Below are positions 1 to 8,413 of a stretch of DNA of 64,000 nucleotides, one piece after another (position 1 is the first letter of the stretch; each line of letters begins with the position of its first letter). The translations under genes were made by a program, and so were the position numbers. Source of the DNA: an uncultured Flavobacteriaceae bacterium (GTDB lineage: Bacteria; Bacteroidota; Bacteroidia; Flavobacteriales; Flavobacteriaceae); assembly GCA_947494695.1 (NCBI GenBank), contig CANLWB010000008.1, forward strand, positions 124,001 through 188,000, read 5' to 3'. The notes beneath the pieces were generated by a model, which saw nothing but the letters and a program-made list of their open reading frames with translations, ran no database searches and was not told the origin of the DNA.

Positions 1-135
1 GGTTGCTTCTGGTGTAGCAATAGTGCTGGAATATAATGGCTTCGGAAAACAGGCTTCTTTTCTTCTTTCGTAATCTGCTTCTCTAAATTCATCAAAGACT
101 CCGCAATCTTTCACTATAGTATATTTCAGGTTTCT
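1..135 (-). pseudogene. Truncated seventh copy of the candidate immunity family (runs off left edge)
   Basis: The reverse strand reads FDEFREADYERRK, then FPKPLY and IATPEAT, which matches the conserved C-terminal block of the six complete paralogs that follow. Homology begins abruptly at the FDEF motif. The membrane and WYMDKNRPLPP parts are missing, and an in-frame TAA at 138-136 closes the frame upstream. The only possible start is a GTG at 114. It lies 12 bp downstream of the stop of the neighbouring paralog, so it is the last visible unit of the tandem array. I read it as a decayed or recombination-trimmed copy. Its 3' end is outside the window. Confidence 0.7.
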
Positions 136-147
136 TTAAAATTAACA

Positions 148-1137
148 TTAAAACCAAGACTCGGTTAATTCGATTTGCTCGCCTGTGAATTTTTCAGTTT
201 TTGGAGGTTCAAACCCGCGTCCGTTTTCATCTGTTTTCACATATACGATTCGCCCATCTTCAAACTCAAATCTATAGTAGGTATGTGCTATTGGGGTGTC
301 TTTAGATTTCATAAAGCGGACATGAATCCAGTCTTTGTGAATCTCTGGATCGTAAATCATCGAATCGGCCTCACGTGTAAAATCCTCTAAATCCTCTTTC
401 CAACAGGCATCCCGTTCTGCTTGCTGCTCCTCTGTGGCTTCCGGTGTCGGGATATGGCTTCTATAGAGAGGTTTTGGAAAACCTTCCGCTTTTCTACGCT
501 CAAAATCTTGCTGGCGGTAAGCATCAAAAGCCGTACCGGGTGGTAGTGGTCTATTTTTATCCATATACCATACGTAGAACGACCATATTTTCCTAAAGTT
601 GGTTTCATGCGCCTCTAAACTCGACCCTCCTATTTTTTTATCAGGATGTTGCGCTACCAATTCAATCCCTAAATTTCCAGTCACACCTCCTGTCCCTACC
701 CAAAACACAATAGCGTCGTTAAAAGGTAGCACATAGCTTTTGTACTTATTTATTCTATAAGGAAATGTAAATAGTCCCGTTTCTCTATTTAAAATAATAT
801 AGGCTTTTTGCTTTATAAAAATCTTTACAAAAAAATAAATACATGAGACGGATAAAATTGATATTATCAATATCATCACGGGATGAGCTAGCCCTTCTTC
901 TATATCTTTACCAAAAAACAGAAATAGCAACAAAAATATAAACAGAAATATAAAAGACACAATGGCATTGGATTTCTCCTTTATATCAATCTTAACAACA
1001 GTACTATTAGCTTCTTCAAAAAAACTTCCCTTTTCATCTATCATACTTTGAGATAAAGGTTTAAATTCTTCCAGAATTTCAAATGGAAGTTTCGCATCAA
1101 AAAAATGCTTTATTTGTGTTATAAAGTGTTTTAGCAT
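148..1137 (-). CDS. Two-TM DUF6708-like protein, candidate T6SS immunity protein (copy 1)
   Basis: The 329-residue protein has an amphipathic N-terminus, two adjacent hydrophobic helices (about residues 57-77 and 85-107), a beta-rich middle starting at INRETGLFTFPYR, and a conserved tail with WYMDKNRPLPPG, YRQQDFERRKAEGFPKPLY and TPEAT. The tail and layout resemble the DUF6708 family, which is often encoded next to VasX-like T6SS toxins; that link is from memory. About 85 extra C-terminal residues distinguish this copy and the next from the shorter paralogs. From roughly position 180 to 842 the DNA is nearly identical to the next copy (offset 1014 bp), while the 5' third has diverged. Its place behind a pore-type effector suggests immunity in the inner membrane (inference). 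Confidence 0.72.
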   Translation of the reverse strand: MLKHFITQIKHFFDAKLPFEILEEFKPLSQSMIDEKGSFFEEANSTVVKIDIKEKSNAIVSFIFLFIFLLLFLFFGKDIEEGLAHPVMILIISILSVSCIYFFVKIFIKQKAYIILNRETGLFTFPYRINKYKSYVLPFNDAIVFWVGTGGVTGNLGIELVAQHPDKKIGGSSLEAHETNFRKIWSFYVWYMDKNRPLPPGTAFDAYRQQDFERRKAEGFPKPLYRSHIPTPEATEEQQAERDACWKEDLEDFTREADSMIYDPEIHKDWIHVRFMKSKDTPIAHTYYRFEFEDGRIVYVKTDENGRGFEPPKTEKFTGEQIELTESWF

Positions 1138-1161
1138 AGATTAAATCATGTCATATTAACG

Positions 1162-2151
1162 CTAAAACCAAGATTCTGTTAATTCAATTTCCTCGCCTGT
1201 AAATTTTTCTGTTTTGGGAGGTTCAAACCCGCGTCCGTTTTCATCTGTTTTCATATACACGATTCGCCCATCTTCAAACTCAAATCTATAGTAGGTATGT
1301 GCTATTGGGGTGTCTTTAGATTTCATAAAGCGGACATGAATCCAATCTTTGTGAATCTCCGGATCGTACATCATCGAATCGGCCTCACGGGTGAAATCCT
1401 CTAAATCCTCTTTCCAATAAGTATCCCGTTCTGCTTGCTCCTCCTCTGTAGCTTCCGGTGTCGGGATATGGCTTCTATAGAGAGGTTTTGGAAAACCTTC
1501 CGCTTTTCTACGCTCAAAATCTTGCTGGCGGTAAGCATCAAAAGCCCTACCGGGTGGTAGTGGTCTATTTTTATCCATATACCATACGTAGAACGACCAT
1601 ATTTTCCTAAAGTTGGTTTCATGCGCCTCTAAACTCGACCCTCCTATTTTTTTATCAGGATGTTGCGCTACCAATTCAATCCCTAAATTTCCAGTCACAC
1701 CTCCTGTCCCTACCCAAAACACAATAGCGTCGTTAAAAGGTAGCACATAGCTTTTGTACTTATTTATTCTATAAGGAAATGTAAATAGTCCCGTTTCTCT
1801 ATTTAAAATAATATAGGCTTTTTGCTTTATAAAAATCTTTACAAAAAAATAAACACAAGAAATAAATGTAATCGTTAAAAGCAGAACCGCTACAGGATGC
1901 GTAAACCCTTCTTCTACCTTAAAACCTAATAAAATAAGAAAAATAAAAAAAACAAACATGACTATTGCTGAAACCTTAGAATTCGTCTTTTCTTTAATAT
2001 CTATAACTACAATTTGGTCATTAACCTTTTCAAATGAATTGAATTTATGAGTTATGTCTTTTTCTTCTATAGGCCGAAATTCTTCCAGAATTTCAAACGG
2101 AAGTTTCGCATCAAAAAAATGCTTTATTTGTGTTTTAAAGTGTTTAAACAT
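1162..2151 (-). CDS. Two-TM DUF6708-like protein, candidate T6SS immunity protein (copy 2)
   Basis: This 329-residue paralog has the same architecture as copy 1: two TM helices near residues 58-105, the INRETGLFTFPYR block, the WYMDKNRPLPPGRAFD motif and the long C-terminal extension. Protein identity with copy 1 is almost complete after about residue 105, but residues 20-100, including both TM helices, differ clearly. Recent duplication or gene conversion restricted to the 3' two thirds explains this. It lies 24 bp upstream of copy 1 and 36 bp after the 205-residue copy, so it is co-transcribed. Diversity in the membrane part would fit recognition of different toxin variants (inference). Confidence 0.72.
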   Translation of the reverse strand: MFKHFKTQIKHFFDAKLPFEILEEFRPIEEKDITHKFNSFEKVNDQIVVIDIKEKTNSKVSAIVMFVFFIFLILLGFKVEEGFTHPVAVLLLTITFISCVYFFVKIFIKQKAYIILNRETGLFTFPYRINKYKSYVLPFNDAIVFWVGTGGVTGNLGIELVAQHPDKKIGGSSLEAHETNFRKIWSFYVWYMDKNRPLPPGRAFDAYRQQDFERRKAEGFPKPLYRSHIPTPEATEEEQAERDTYWKEDLEDFTREADSMMYDPEIHKDWIHVRFMKSKDTPIAHTYYRFEFEDGRIVYMKTDENGRGFEPPKTEKFTGEEIELTESWF

Positions 2152-2187
2152 GAGACATTCTTTTTTCCTAAAAACTATTTACCAGAA

Positions 2188-2805
2188 TTACCAGCCCCCT
2201 ATACGTTTACGCTCTGCACGTTGTTCTTTTGTGGCTTCCGGGGTTTTAATATTACTGGGATACAAAGGTTTTGGAAAGCCTGCTACTTTTCTTCGCTCAT
2301 AATCGGCTTGTCTAAACCGGTCAAATTCCCTATTTAGGGGTAAGGGGCGATTTTTATCCATATACCAAATATAATAGTTCCAATCGTCTTCAAAAGACTT
2401 TTCCTCTTTATGTCCTAATAGGTTATAAACTACATAATGTTGACCATCTTCTCTATTTTCAAACACTTCTTTGGTTTTAAAATCAAAACTAAGATTCTTA
2501 AAATTATATGTTTTTTCTTTATCGTTATTAATACTTTTAGGGTAATGTATGGTTTGTTTTTCTCGGTCAAACACATATTGTATATAGCCTTTTTTATATC
2601 TTTTAACTAATTCAATTATTATTAATAAAATTAGAGGAATACTAAAATATAGCAATATGTTTTTAGAGTCTTCTCCCTTCAAAATAAAAACAAAATGAAG
2701 ACCTATACATGCTATTAAAAAAAACAGACAGAGTTGTATGTTAACCGAAGGTTCTCGTTTAAAAATTTTGGCATCTTTAATAAAAGTGTATTCATACATA
2801 ATCAT
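2188..2805 (-). CDS. Short two-TM DUF6708-like protein, divergent candidate immunity protein (copy 3)
   Basis: This is the shortest and most divergent complete member of the array (205 residues). Hydrophobic helices are at about residues 25-43 and 50-66. They are followed by a beta-rich stretch (YVFDREKQTIHYP) and the family tail WYMDKNRPLPLNREFDRFRQADYERRK, here split into WYMDKNRPLPLN and FDRFRQADYERRK, ending KRIGGW. It lacks the N-terminal YTRKITHQDYRNPD segment of copies 4-6. The frame is intact with an ATG start, so it is probably functional. It sits 32 bp after copy 4 and 36 bp before copy 2. Confidence 0.66.
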   Translation of the reverse strand: MIMYEYTFIKDAKIFKREPSVNIQLCLFFLIACIGLHFVFILKGEDSKNILLYFSIPLILLIIIELVKRYKKGYIQYVFDREKQTIHYPKSINNDKEKTYNFKNLSFDFKTKEVFENREDGQHYVVYNLLGHKEEKSFEDDWNYYIWYMDKNRPLPLNREFDRFRQADYERRKVAGFPKPLYPSNIKTPEATKEQRAERKRIGGW

Positions 2806-2837
2806 TAATTTATAAAAAATTCGTGTTTTTTTGGGAT

Positions 2838-3596
2838 TTACCAGCCCCCAATACGCTTGCGCTCTGCACGCTGTTCTTTTGTTGCTTCTGGGGTAGCGAT
2901 ATTACTCCGGTATAAGGGTTTAGGGAAGCCTGCTGCTTTTCTTCTCTTGTAATCGGCTTGTCTAAACGCGTCAAAGGCTTCGCCAGGTGGTAGCGGACGG
3001 TTTTTATCCATATACCAAGTAATAAATGACATATTTGAATAACATTCAAGACCAATATAACCTGCAATTGCGAATGTTTGCCATCTATTAGGACGTATAA
3101 TTTGTAACTGAAAGGCTCCTACTGCATCTTCTCCGCCTGTACTATATGCGAATTCTACTTTTTTAAAAGCCATCGTTATATTAGGTTGCCAAATAAAACC
3201 GGTAAAAGTTATTAAGCCATCTTTTCTATTTAAAATACTTTCTTTTTTGGGCATTGTAAAACCATAAATAATAAAGAAAATAGTAGATAAAGCTCCAATA
3301 GTTAGAAATGTCCAATCGATTCCATCTCGACTTTCGTCTAAAGGAAAAATAAATATTAGCATAAAAATAAAAGACATACTTCCCGCTACAACTGGGACAA
3401 CCCAGTTTCCAGATTTAGATACCAAAAATTGGTCATCAAAATGAATATAAGCCGATTCTTTTTCTCGAGTAAAGTTTTTATCAAACCTATCAGGGCGGAT
3501 ATGGATTTGTTTTATAACCCTGTGATAATACTTTTTTAGCTTATCTGGATTTCGATAATCTTGATGGGTTATTTTTCGAGTATAGTCCGCTATCAT
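2838..3596 (-). CDS. Two-TM DUF6708-like protein, candidate T6SS immunity protein (copy 4)
   Basis: The 252-residue protein opens with a basic cytosolic segment (YTRKITHQDYRNPDKLKKYY), then has two TM helices (about residues 66-85 and 93-112), an ILNRKDGLITFTGF block, a FAYSTGGEDAVGAFQLQ block and the tail WYMDKNRPLPPG, FRQADYKRRKAAGFPKPLY, ERKRIGGW. Positions 2998-3269 match 4532-4803 of copy 6 with one visible mismatch, although the flanks and TM region differ, which is a gene-conversion patch. It is spaced 9 bp from copy 5. Family function is not directly known; an immunity role is inferred from the position behind the toxin gene. Confidence 0.72.
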   Translation of the reverse strand: MIADYTRKITHQDYRNPDKLKKYYHRVIKQIHIRPDRFDKNFTREKESAYIHFDDQFLVSKSGNWVVPVVAGSMSFIFMLIFIFPLDESRDGIDWTFLTIGALSTIFFIIYGFTMPKKESILNRKDGLITFTGFIWQPNITMAFKKVEFAYSTGGEDAVGAFQLQIIRPNRWQTFAIAGYIGLECYSNMSFITWYMDKNRPLPPGEAFDAFRQADYKRRKAAGFPKPLYRSNIATPEATKEQRAERKRIGGW

Positions 3597-3605
3597 GTTT
3601 TTTGG

Positions 3606-4361
3606 TTACCACCCCCCAATACGCTTACGTTCTGCACGTTGCTCCTTGGTTGCTTCTGGGGTAGCGATATTACTCCGATATAAGGGCTTTGGAAAGCCTG
3701 CTGCTTTTCTTCTCTCATAATCAGCTTGTCTAAACTCGTCAAAGGCTTCTTCAGGAGGCAAGGGGCGGTTTCTATCCATATACCAAACAATAAAAGACAT
3801 ATCTTCATAGCAGTCACCTCCAAATACAGTAAAAAGATCAAAGGTTTGCCATTTATTCGGCCTAATAACTTGCAACATAAAACCGCCAACAGCATTTTCA
3901 CCTCCTGTACTATAGGCAAATTCTGCTTTGTTAAAGTCCATCGTTATATTGGGTTGCCATAAAAAGCCCGTCATGGTAATCAAGCCATCTCTTCGGTTTA
4001 AAATATGTTCTTTTTTTGGCATACTAATACCATAAATAATAAAAAAAACGGTAAGAATACTGCATAATATAACTATAAACCAACCAGCCTCAGATAAAGG
4101 TTTACTGGTAGGGATTAACAACAACCCTAAAACGAACATTAAAGAAACACCTCCTCCTGTTACAGGTGTAGCCATACTACCCGTTCTAGTCACAATAAAA
4201 TCATCATCTATTAATTTATAGTCCTTTTTAGAATATTTAGTTTTTTTATATATTTTGGGTTTTGAATGAATTATCTTCTTTACTCTATGGTAATATTTTT
4301 TTAGCTTATCCGGATTTCGATAATCTTGATGGGTAATTTTTTTAGTATAGTCCTTTACCAC
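3606..4361 (-). CDS. Two-TM DUF6708-like protein, candidate T6SS immunity protein (copy 5)
   Basis: The 251-residue paralog starts at a GTG codon (position 4361), aligned with the ATG of copy 6 because both begin MVKDYT. It has the basic N-terminal segment, two TM helices (about residues 66-84 and 92-110), the ILNRRDGLITMTGF block, FAYSTGGENAVGGF, and the tail WYMDRNRPLPPEEAFDEFRQ through ERKRIGGW. It is the most diverged of the three 252-residue-type copies at the DNA level. It lies 10 bp after copy 6 and 9 bp before copy 4, so translation is probably coupled along the array. Confidence 0.72.
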   Translation of the reverse strand: MVKDYTKKITHQDYRNPDKLKKYYHRVKKIIHSKPKIYKKTKYSKKDYKLIDDDFIVTRTGSMATPVTGGGVSLMFVLGLLLIPTSKPLSEAGWFIVILCSILTVFFIIYGISMPKKEHILNRRDGLITMTGFLWQPNITMDFNKAEFAYSTGGENAVGGFMLQVIRPNKWQTFDLFTVFGGDCYEDMSFIVWYMDRNRPLPPEEAFDEFRQADYERRKAAGFPKPLYRSNIATPEATKEQRAERKRIGGW

Positions 4362-4371
4362 GGTGTTTTAG

Positions 4372-5130
4372 TTACCAACCGCCAATACGCTTGCGCTCCG
4401 CCCGCTGTTCTTTTGTAGCTTCTGGCGTAGCGATATTACTCCGATATAAGGGTTTAGGGAACCCCGCTGTTTTTCTTCGCTCGTAATCGGCTTGTCTAAA
4501 CTCGTCAAAGGCTTCTCCGGGAGGTAGAGGGCGGTTTTTATCCATATACCAAGTAATAAATGACATATTTGAATAACATTCAAGACCAATATAACCTGCA
4601 ATTGCGAATGTTTGCCATCTATTAGGACGTATAATTTGTAACTGAAAGGCTCCTACTGCATCTTCTCCGCCTGTACTATATGCGAATTCTACTTTTTTAA
4701 AAGCCATCGTTATATTAGGTTGCCACATAAAACCGGTAAAAGTTATTAAGCCATCTTTTCTATTTAAAATACTTTCTTTTTTGGGCATTGTAAAACCATA
4801 AATCGTAAATAACACTGTAATTAAACCGCAGATAATCACCATAACAAAACCACCTTCAGACAAGGGCTCTTTAGGTATAAAAACTAAGCCTAAAATGAGT
4901 AAAAAAGGTATACCTCCAGCTAAAATTGGAACAATCCAATTTCCTGATTTAGACACCAAAAATTGGTCATCAAAATGAATATAATCTGTGTACTTCTTTT
5001 CTGTATAGTTTTTATCAAACCTATCAGGGCAGATATGGATTTGTTTTATAACCCTATGATAATACTTTTTTAGCCTATCTGGGTTTCGGTAATCTTGATG
5101 AGTAACTTTTCGTGTATAATCCTTTACCAT
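4372..5130 (-). CDS. Two-TM DUF6708-like protein, candidate immunity protein adjacent to the toxin (copy 6)
   Basis: This 252-residue copy is next to the large effector and overlaps its 3' end by 7 bp (5124-5130), the classic toxin-immunity coupling. The architecture is YTRKVTHQDYRNPD, two TM helices (about 66-84 and 92-111), ILNRKDGLITFTGF, FAYSTGGEDAVGAFQLQ, then WYMDKNRPLPPGEAFDEFRQ to ERKRIGGW. Being first in the array and translationally coupled, it is the best candidate for the cognate immunity protein of the present toxin. The other copies would then protect against variants carried by competitors (inference). Confidence 0.75.
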   Translation of the reverse strand: MVKDYTRKVTHQDYRNPDRLKKYYHRVIKQIHICPDRFDKNYTEKKYTDYIHFDDQFLVSKSGNWIVPILAGGIPFLLILGLVFIPKEPLSEGGFVMVIICGLITVLFTIYGFTMPKKESILNRKDGLITFTGFMWQPNITMAFKKVEFAYSTGGEDAVGAFQLQIIRPNRWQTFAIAGYIGLECYSNMSFITWYMDKNRPLPPGEAFDEFRQADYERRKTAGFPKPLYRSNIATPEATKEQRAERKRIGGW

Positions 5131-8100
5131 AGTTTTTCAGTTCTCAATTCGTTTAATTGAGCGATAGTCACCTCTTTATTTTGTTTTAAAGTGCTAATAT
5201 ACAAACCTGCGCTTAAAGTGCGTGCTTTAATTTTAGCCCCTAAAAAACGTTCTTTACCCCCTAAGGGATAAGGAAAATGTAAGCTTTGACTATCGTCTAC
5301 CTTAAGACGTACCGCGAATACGATGTCGGATTGTAAAGTGATTTTCGATTCGTATGCCTTAGGAATCCAAAATTTAACTTCTAGCGCCTCGCTATTTTTA
5401 CTATCGTATATTTTATTAGGAATTCCCATTTGCATGGCAATCTCGCCCTTATTTTTAATACCCTTCGGATAGAAAAACGCATAAGCTTCTACCTGGTCTG
5501 GATGATTAAAAAAACGGCTAAATACCATTTTAGCACTAAACTGTGTGGCGCTTTCTAAAGAGGTTGTTATATGTCCCATTCCTGGTTCAAAGCCAGGGTT
5601 AGTAAAACGCTCTTTTTTAGAATTAATTGGATTAAAAGCAATTTGTTTACAAACGATATAATCGAACAATTTTGCCTGGGCATCCAGAGGATTCATGAGA
5701 CTGTCCAAAAAATCCTTATGCGTCAAATCTTCCCTTTTTTCCAATATTTTTAGGGTGTACTCCATGGGAGACATGTTGGCCGGTTTAGGAACTTCTTCCC
5801 TATCACATAATAAAAAGTTTTTAAAATAGGTTTCCAACTCCGTATCGGTTAATAATGACCCTAGAATAAGCAAGCCTACACCAACTGCAGCAGCGATCCA
5901 ACCGACAGGACCTCCTAAAATCGCAATAGTACCTAAAGATGCAGCTGCAGACACACTAAAAGCTACTCCCGCTCCCATTAAAGCAAAACCAGCATCCATA
6001 TCACCTTCGTCCATGGCTCCAAAACTATCATAGAAACACCATGCGGCAGTTACCCCACCTCCAATAATACTTAACGAAGTAGATGTAACCTTAAACATTT
6101 TTAAATTAGCCGTTTCTGCTTTTACAACAGTTTTTATAAACCCCATAACTGCATCACCCAATTTAATAGCAGATCCCATGGCATAAACCACATCCTTTTC
6201 CGTACTCCCTTCGCTACTAACTTTAATACAGGCATTACTAAAATTATAAACCTCCAAAAGTGCAAACACCCCATTAAAGGCTCTACCATTTACAATCTTA
6301 CTAATTTTATAGTTTTTAGTCGCTTTAACATCGCTAGTTTTATCTTCTCGAACTTTAAGTTTGATATTATAATGTGTACCCTTTTTTCTTTTTACTGTTC
6401 GATATTGAAATCCTTCAGGGTGACTTTCTTTTAAAATACGTAATATATCCTCCCTTTTCCCAGTATACTTTCCTCTTTTCACATACTCCGGGTCGAGTTC
6501 TACACCTAACTCTTCCAGGCGCATCCAAATATCGCCATCTACAATTTCGAACATCTTTTGTCTATAAACCTTTAGATTTTTATTGAGTTTTTTTACAACA
6601 AAATCTTGCTTTTCGGCAATGCTTCTAAACAACTTCCCATCAATTTCTTTTAAATCGGCTGCCTGGCTAGCGCGATGCTTGAGGTGTTTTTTGTAAACCC
6701 CGGCCAACTGCTGGCTAAAAGGATTTGCTTTACTCAAAACCGCTTCAATATTAAGTGGAGCGCCCAATAAGGCTAGCATGGGATCCAGCCCTTTAAAATT
6801 TTCGGACTCACTTTTTACTTCCTTATTTTTAATATTTTCGGATGGGTTATCGTCTATCGCCTCATATACCCAATGGACCCATTTATCTTTTTCTACATAC
6901 TCCCTTCGCAGCATAAGATGCCTATCGTGCTTGTAAGGATGGTAACTTAAGCTATCTATAATATCCAGCATCACGTTTCTGCCTTCTAACACCCGTTCGG
7001 GGTGATTCCCCAAATAGTCATCTAAATATTTTCTAATGTAACTACAGCTCACCATTTTTCCCAGGTCTTCCCTATAGTTTAACATTTTATTTCTGGCATT
7101 ATTTCGCTCCTCAACACCTAAAATCCCTTTGAGTTTGGCAGGATCTAAACCATAACCTATATGCTTGGTATTTTCTCTTGTTGATAAACTATTTGAAGTA
7201 GAGTTATAGTATGTTGTATGCAAGGGTCTGGGATCGTGAAAATGCCGGTCACTAAAATTAAACCACCCTGGCGATCCTCCATCGTATTTTAAAATGGCAT
7301 CATCTTCATTATAAACCATTTGATAGCAGGTTAGAGCTAATGTAAACAATTGTTGGTACTCCTCATCGGGTTTGGGAGCGTCTAAATTTCCCTTTAGCAA
7401 TCGTCCGTAAGCCTGCTGTATCGTTTCACCAGATTGTATGGCTTGTATTGTGGCCTGCAATTGTAATGTTTTTTCGCTTGTAATCTCACTAACATCAAGA
7501 GCACAGCCTAGCGGGTCATGCAAACTCACAAACATATCTTCGAATACCTCATTATCGCCACTGCTGTCTTGCTTTTTTTCATCGGCATGAATTTGGTGCA
7601 ACATACCTTTAAGTGCAAAAGCTCTGGGGTGATCTTTAGGAAACACTGCTTTTACATCTTTAAAGGGCACTACATTTTCATGATTATCTTCTTCGCCTTT
7701 TCTTATCCCACTGCAATCAATAAGTTTCATGCGCTTTTCACGCTTTTCAGCACTGGTATTTAGCTCATGATGATATTGTCTGCTCCATTGAACCGGAGAG
7801 TAGGCTATCCATAATTTTTTACCAGGCTCAACCAATTTATAGTCACTTTTTTCTCCAGATGGCTCCCGTTGGTCTAAATATTCGCCATTTTCATCTTTGT
7901 TATATTCCCATAGTACATGTTGTAGTTGTCCGCTTTCATCAATACGAAGTTCGTAGTAATCATCGGGGTCTTCATCATTTATCAAATAAATATATCCCGG
8001 GTTTACAGCGGTACGCGCCACATGAAAGTTTTCTAAATTAGGCAGTTCTTCCAAACTTAAGACCTCAACTTCGTTTAATGTGACGGTATTTTCATCGGTA

Positions 8101-8396
8101 CTCTGTTGTTTAACCGTAAAATGCTCGGGGCTGTTATCTTTTATAAATATGGCATGGCATTGCTTAGACTCGTCTGTATAGCTAGGGCCATTAACATCTT
8201 GTTCATCGCTACCATCTGCATTTCTGTCGAATAATCCATAACGAAGAAAGTGCAATCGTATTCCTGGTTTTAATGCTTTTTTTTCTGGGCTTTTTACGGG
8301 TTCGACAACGCCTCCCCCTGTAGCTGTAAAAAAATATTTGGCAACCATACTATCAAAGCTTTCTGCCTGGTTTTTTTCTAAGGTTTCGTTAGCCAT
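5124..8396 (-). CDS. VasX/MIX-like T6SS effector with C-terminal membrane-active domain
   Basis: The 1090-residue protein has no signal peptide. Near residues 131-140, VNPGYIYLIN followed by YYELRIDESGQLQHVLW resembles the R-x-G-h-h-Y core of MIX and VasX N-terminal domains. PVQWSR (201) and KREKRMKLIDCSG (219-231) fit the next conserved region, and SLHDPLGCALDV (291-302) matches the DPVG-ALDL motif of BTH_I2691/VasX-type effectors. Hydrophobic helices cluster at about 774-788, 803-825 and 829-849 (GGPVGWIAAAVGVGLLILG), then LLTDTELETYFKN, a typical signature of pore-type members. A soluble tail of about 230 residues follows. It is encoded 17 bp after PAAR, in line with VgrG/PAAR-mediated delivery. 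Pore formation in target membranes is inferred from the family. Confidence 0.82.
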   Translation of the reverse strand: MANETLEKNQAESFDSMVAKYFFTATGGGVVEPVKSPEKKALKPGIRLHFLRYGLFDRNADGSDEQDVNGPSYTDESKQCHAIFIKDNSPEHFTVKQQSTDENTVTLNEVEVLSLEELPNLENFHVARTAVNPGYIYLINDEDPDDYYELRIDESGQLQHVLWEYNKDENGEYLDQREPSGEKSDYKLVEPGKKLWIAYSPVQWSRQYHHELNTSAEKREKRMKLIDCSGIRKGEEDNHENVVPFKDVKAVFPKDHPRAFALKGMLHQIHADEKKQDSSGDNEVFEDMFVSLHDPLGCALDVSEITSEKTLQLQATIQAIQSGETIQQAYGRLLKGNLDAPKPDEEYQQLFTLALTCYQMVYNEDDAILKYDGGSPGWFNFSDRHFHDPRPLHTTYYNSTSNSLSTRENTKHIGYGLDPAKLKGILGVEERNNARNKMLNYREDLGKMVSCSYIRKYLDDYLGNHPERVLEGRNVMLDIIDSLSYHPYKHDRHLMLRREYVEKDKWVHWVYEAIDDNPSENIKNKEVKSESENFKGLDPMLALLGAPLNIEAVLSKANPFSQQLAGVYKKHLKHRASQAADLKEIDGKLFRSIAEKQDFVVKKLNKNLKVYRQKMFEIVDGDIWMRLEELGVELDPEYVKRGKYTGKREDILRILKESHPEGFQYRTVKRKKGTHYNIKLKVREDKTSDVKATKNYKISKIVNGRAFNGVFALLEVYNFSNACIKVSSEGSTEKDVVYAMGSAIKLGDAVMGFIKTVVKAETANLKMFKVTSTSLSIIGGGVTAAWCFYDSFGAMDEGDMDAGFALMGAGVAFSVSAAASLGTIAILGGPVGWIAAAVGVGLLILGSLLTDTELETYFKNFLLCDREEVPKPANMSPMEYTLKILEKREDLTHKDFLDSLMNPLDAQAKLFDYIVCKQIAFNPINSKKERFTNPGFEPGMGHITTSLESATQFSAKMVFSRFFNHPDQVEAYAFFYPKGIKNKGEIAMQMGIPNKIYDSKNSEALEVKFWIPKAYESKITLQSDIVFAVRLKVDDSQSLHFPYPLGGKERFLGAKIKARTLSAGLYISTLKQNKEVTIAQLNELRTEKLW

Positions 8397-8413
8397 TTTT
8401 GTAGGTTTTAAAA

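Noticed and set aside
148-2151. Idea that copies 1 and 2 are an assembly duplication
   Set aside because: Their first 290 coding bases and the spacers differ clearly, so they are real, separate genes, though long reads would still be useful.
1-5130. CRISPR or transposon origin of the repeated DNA
   Set aside because: The repeats are coding paralogs of 600-990 bp with different spacers; no transposase, terminal inverted repeats or short regular repeats are present.
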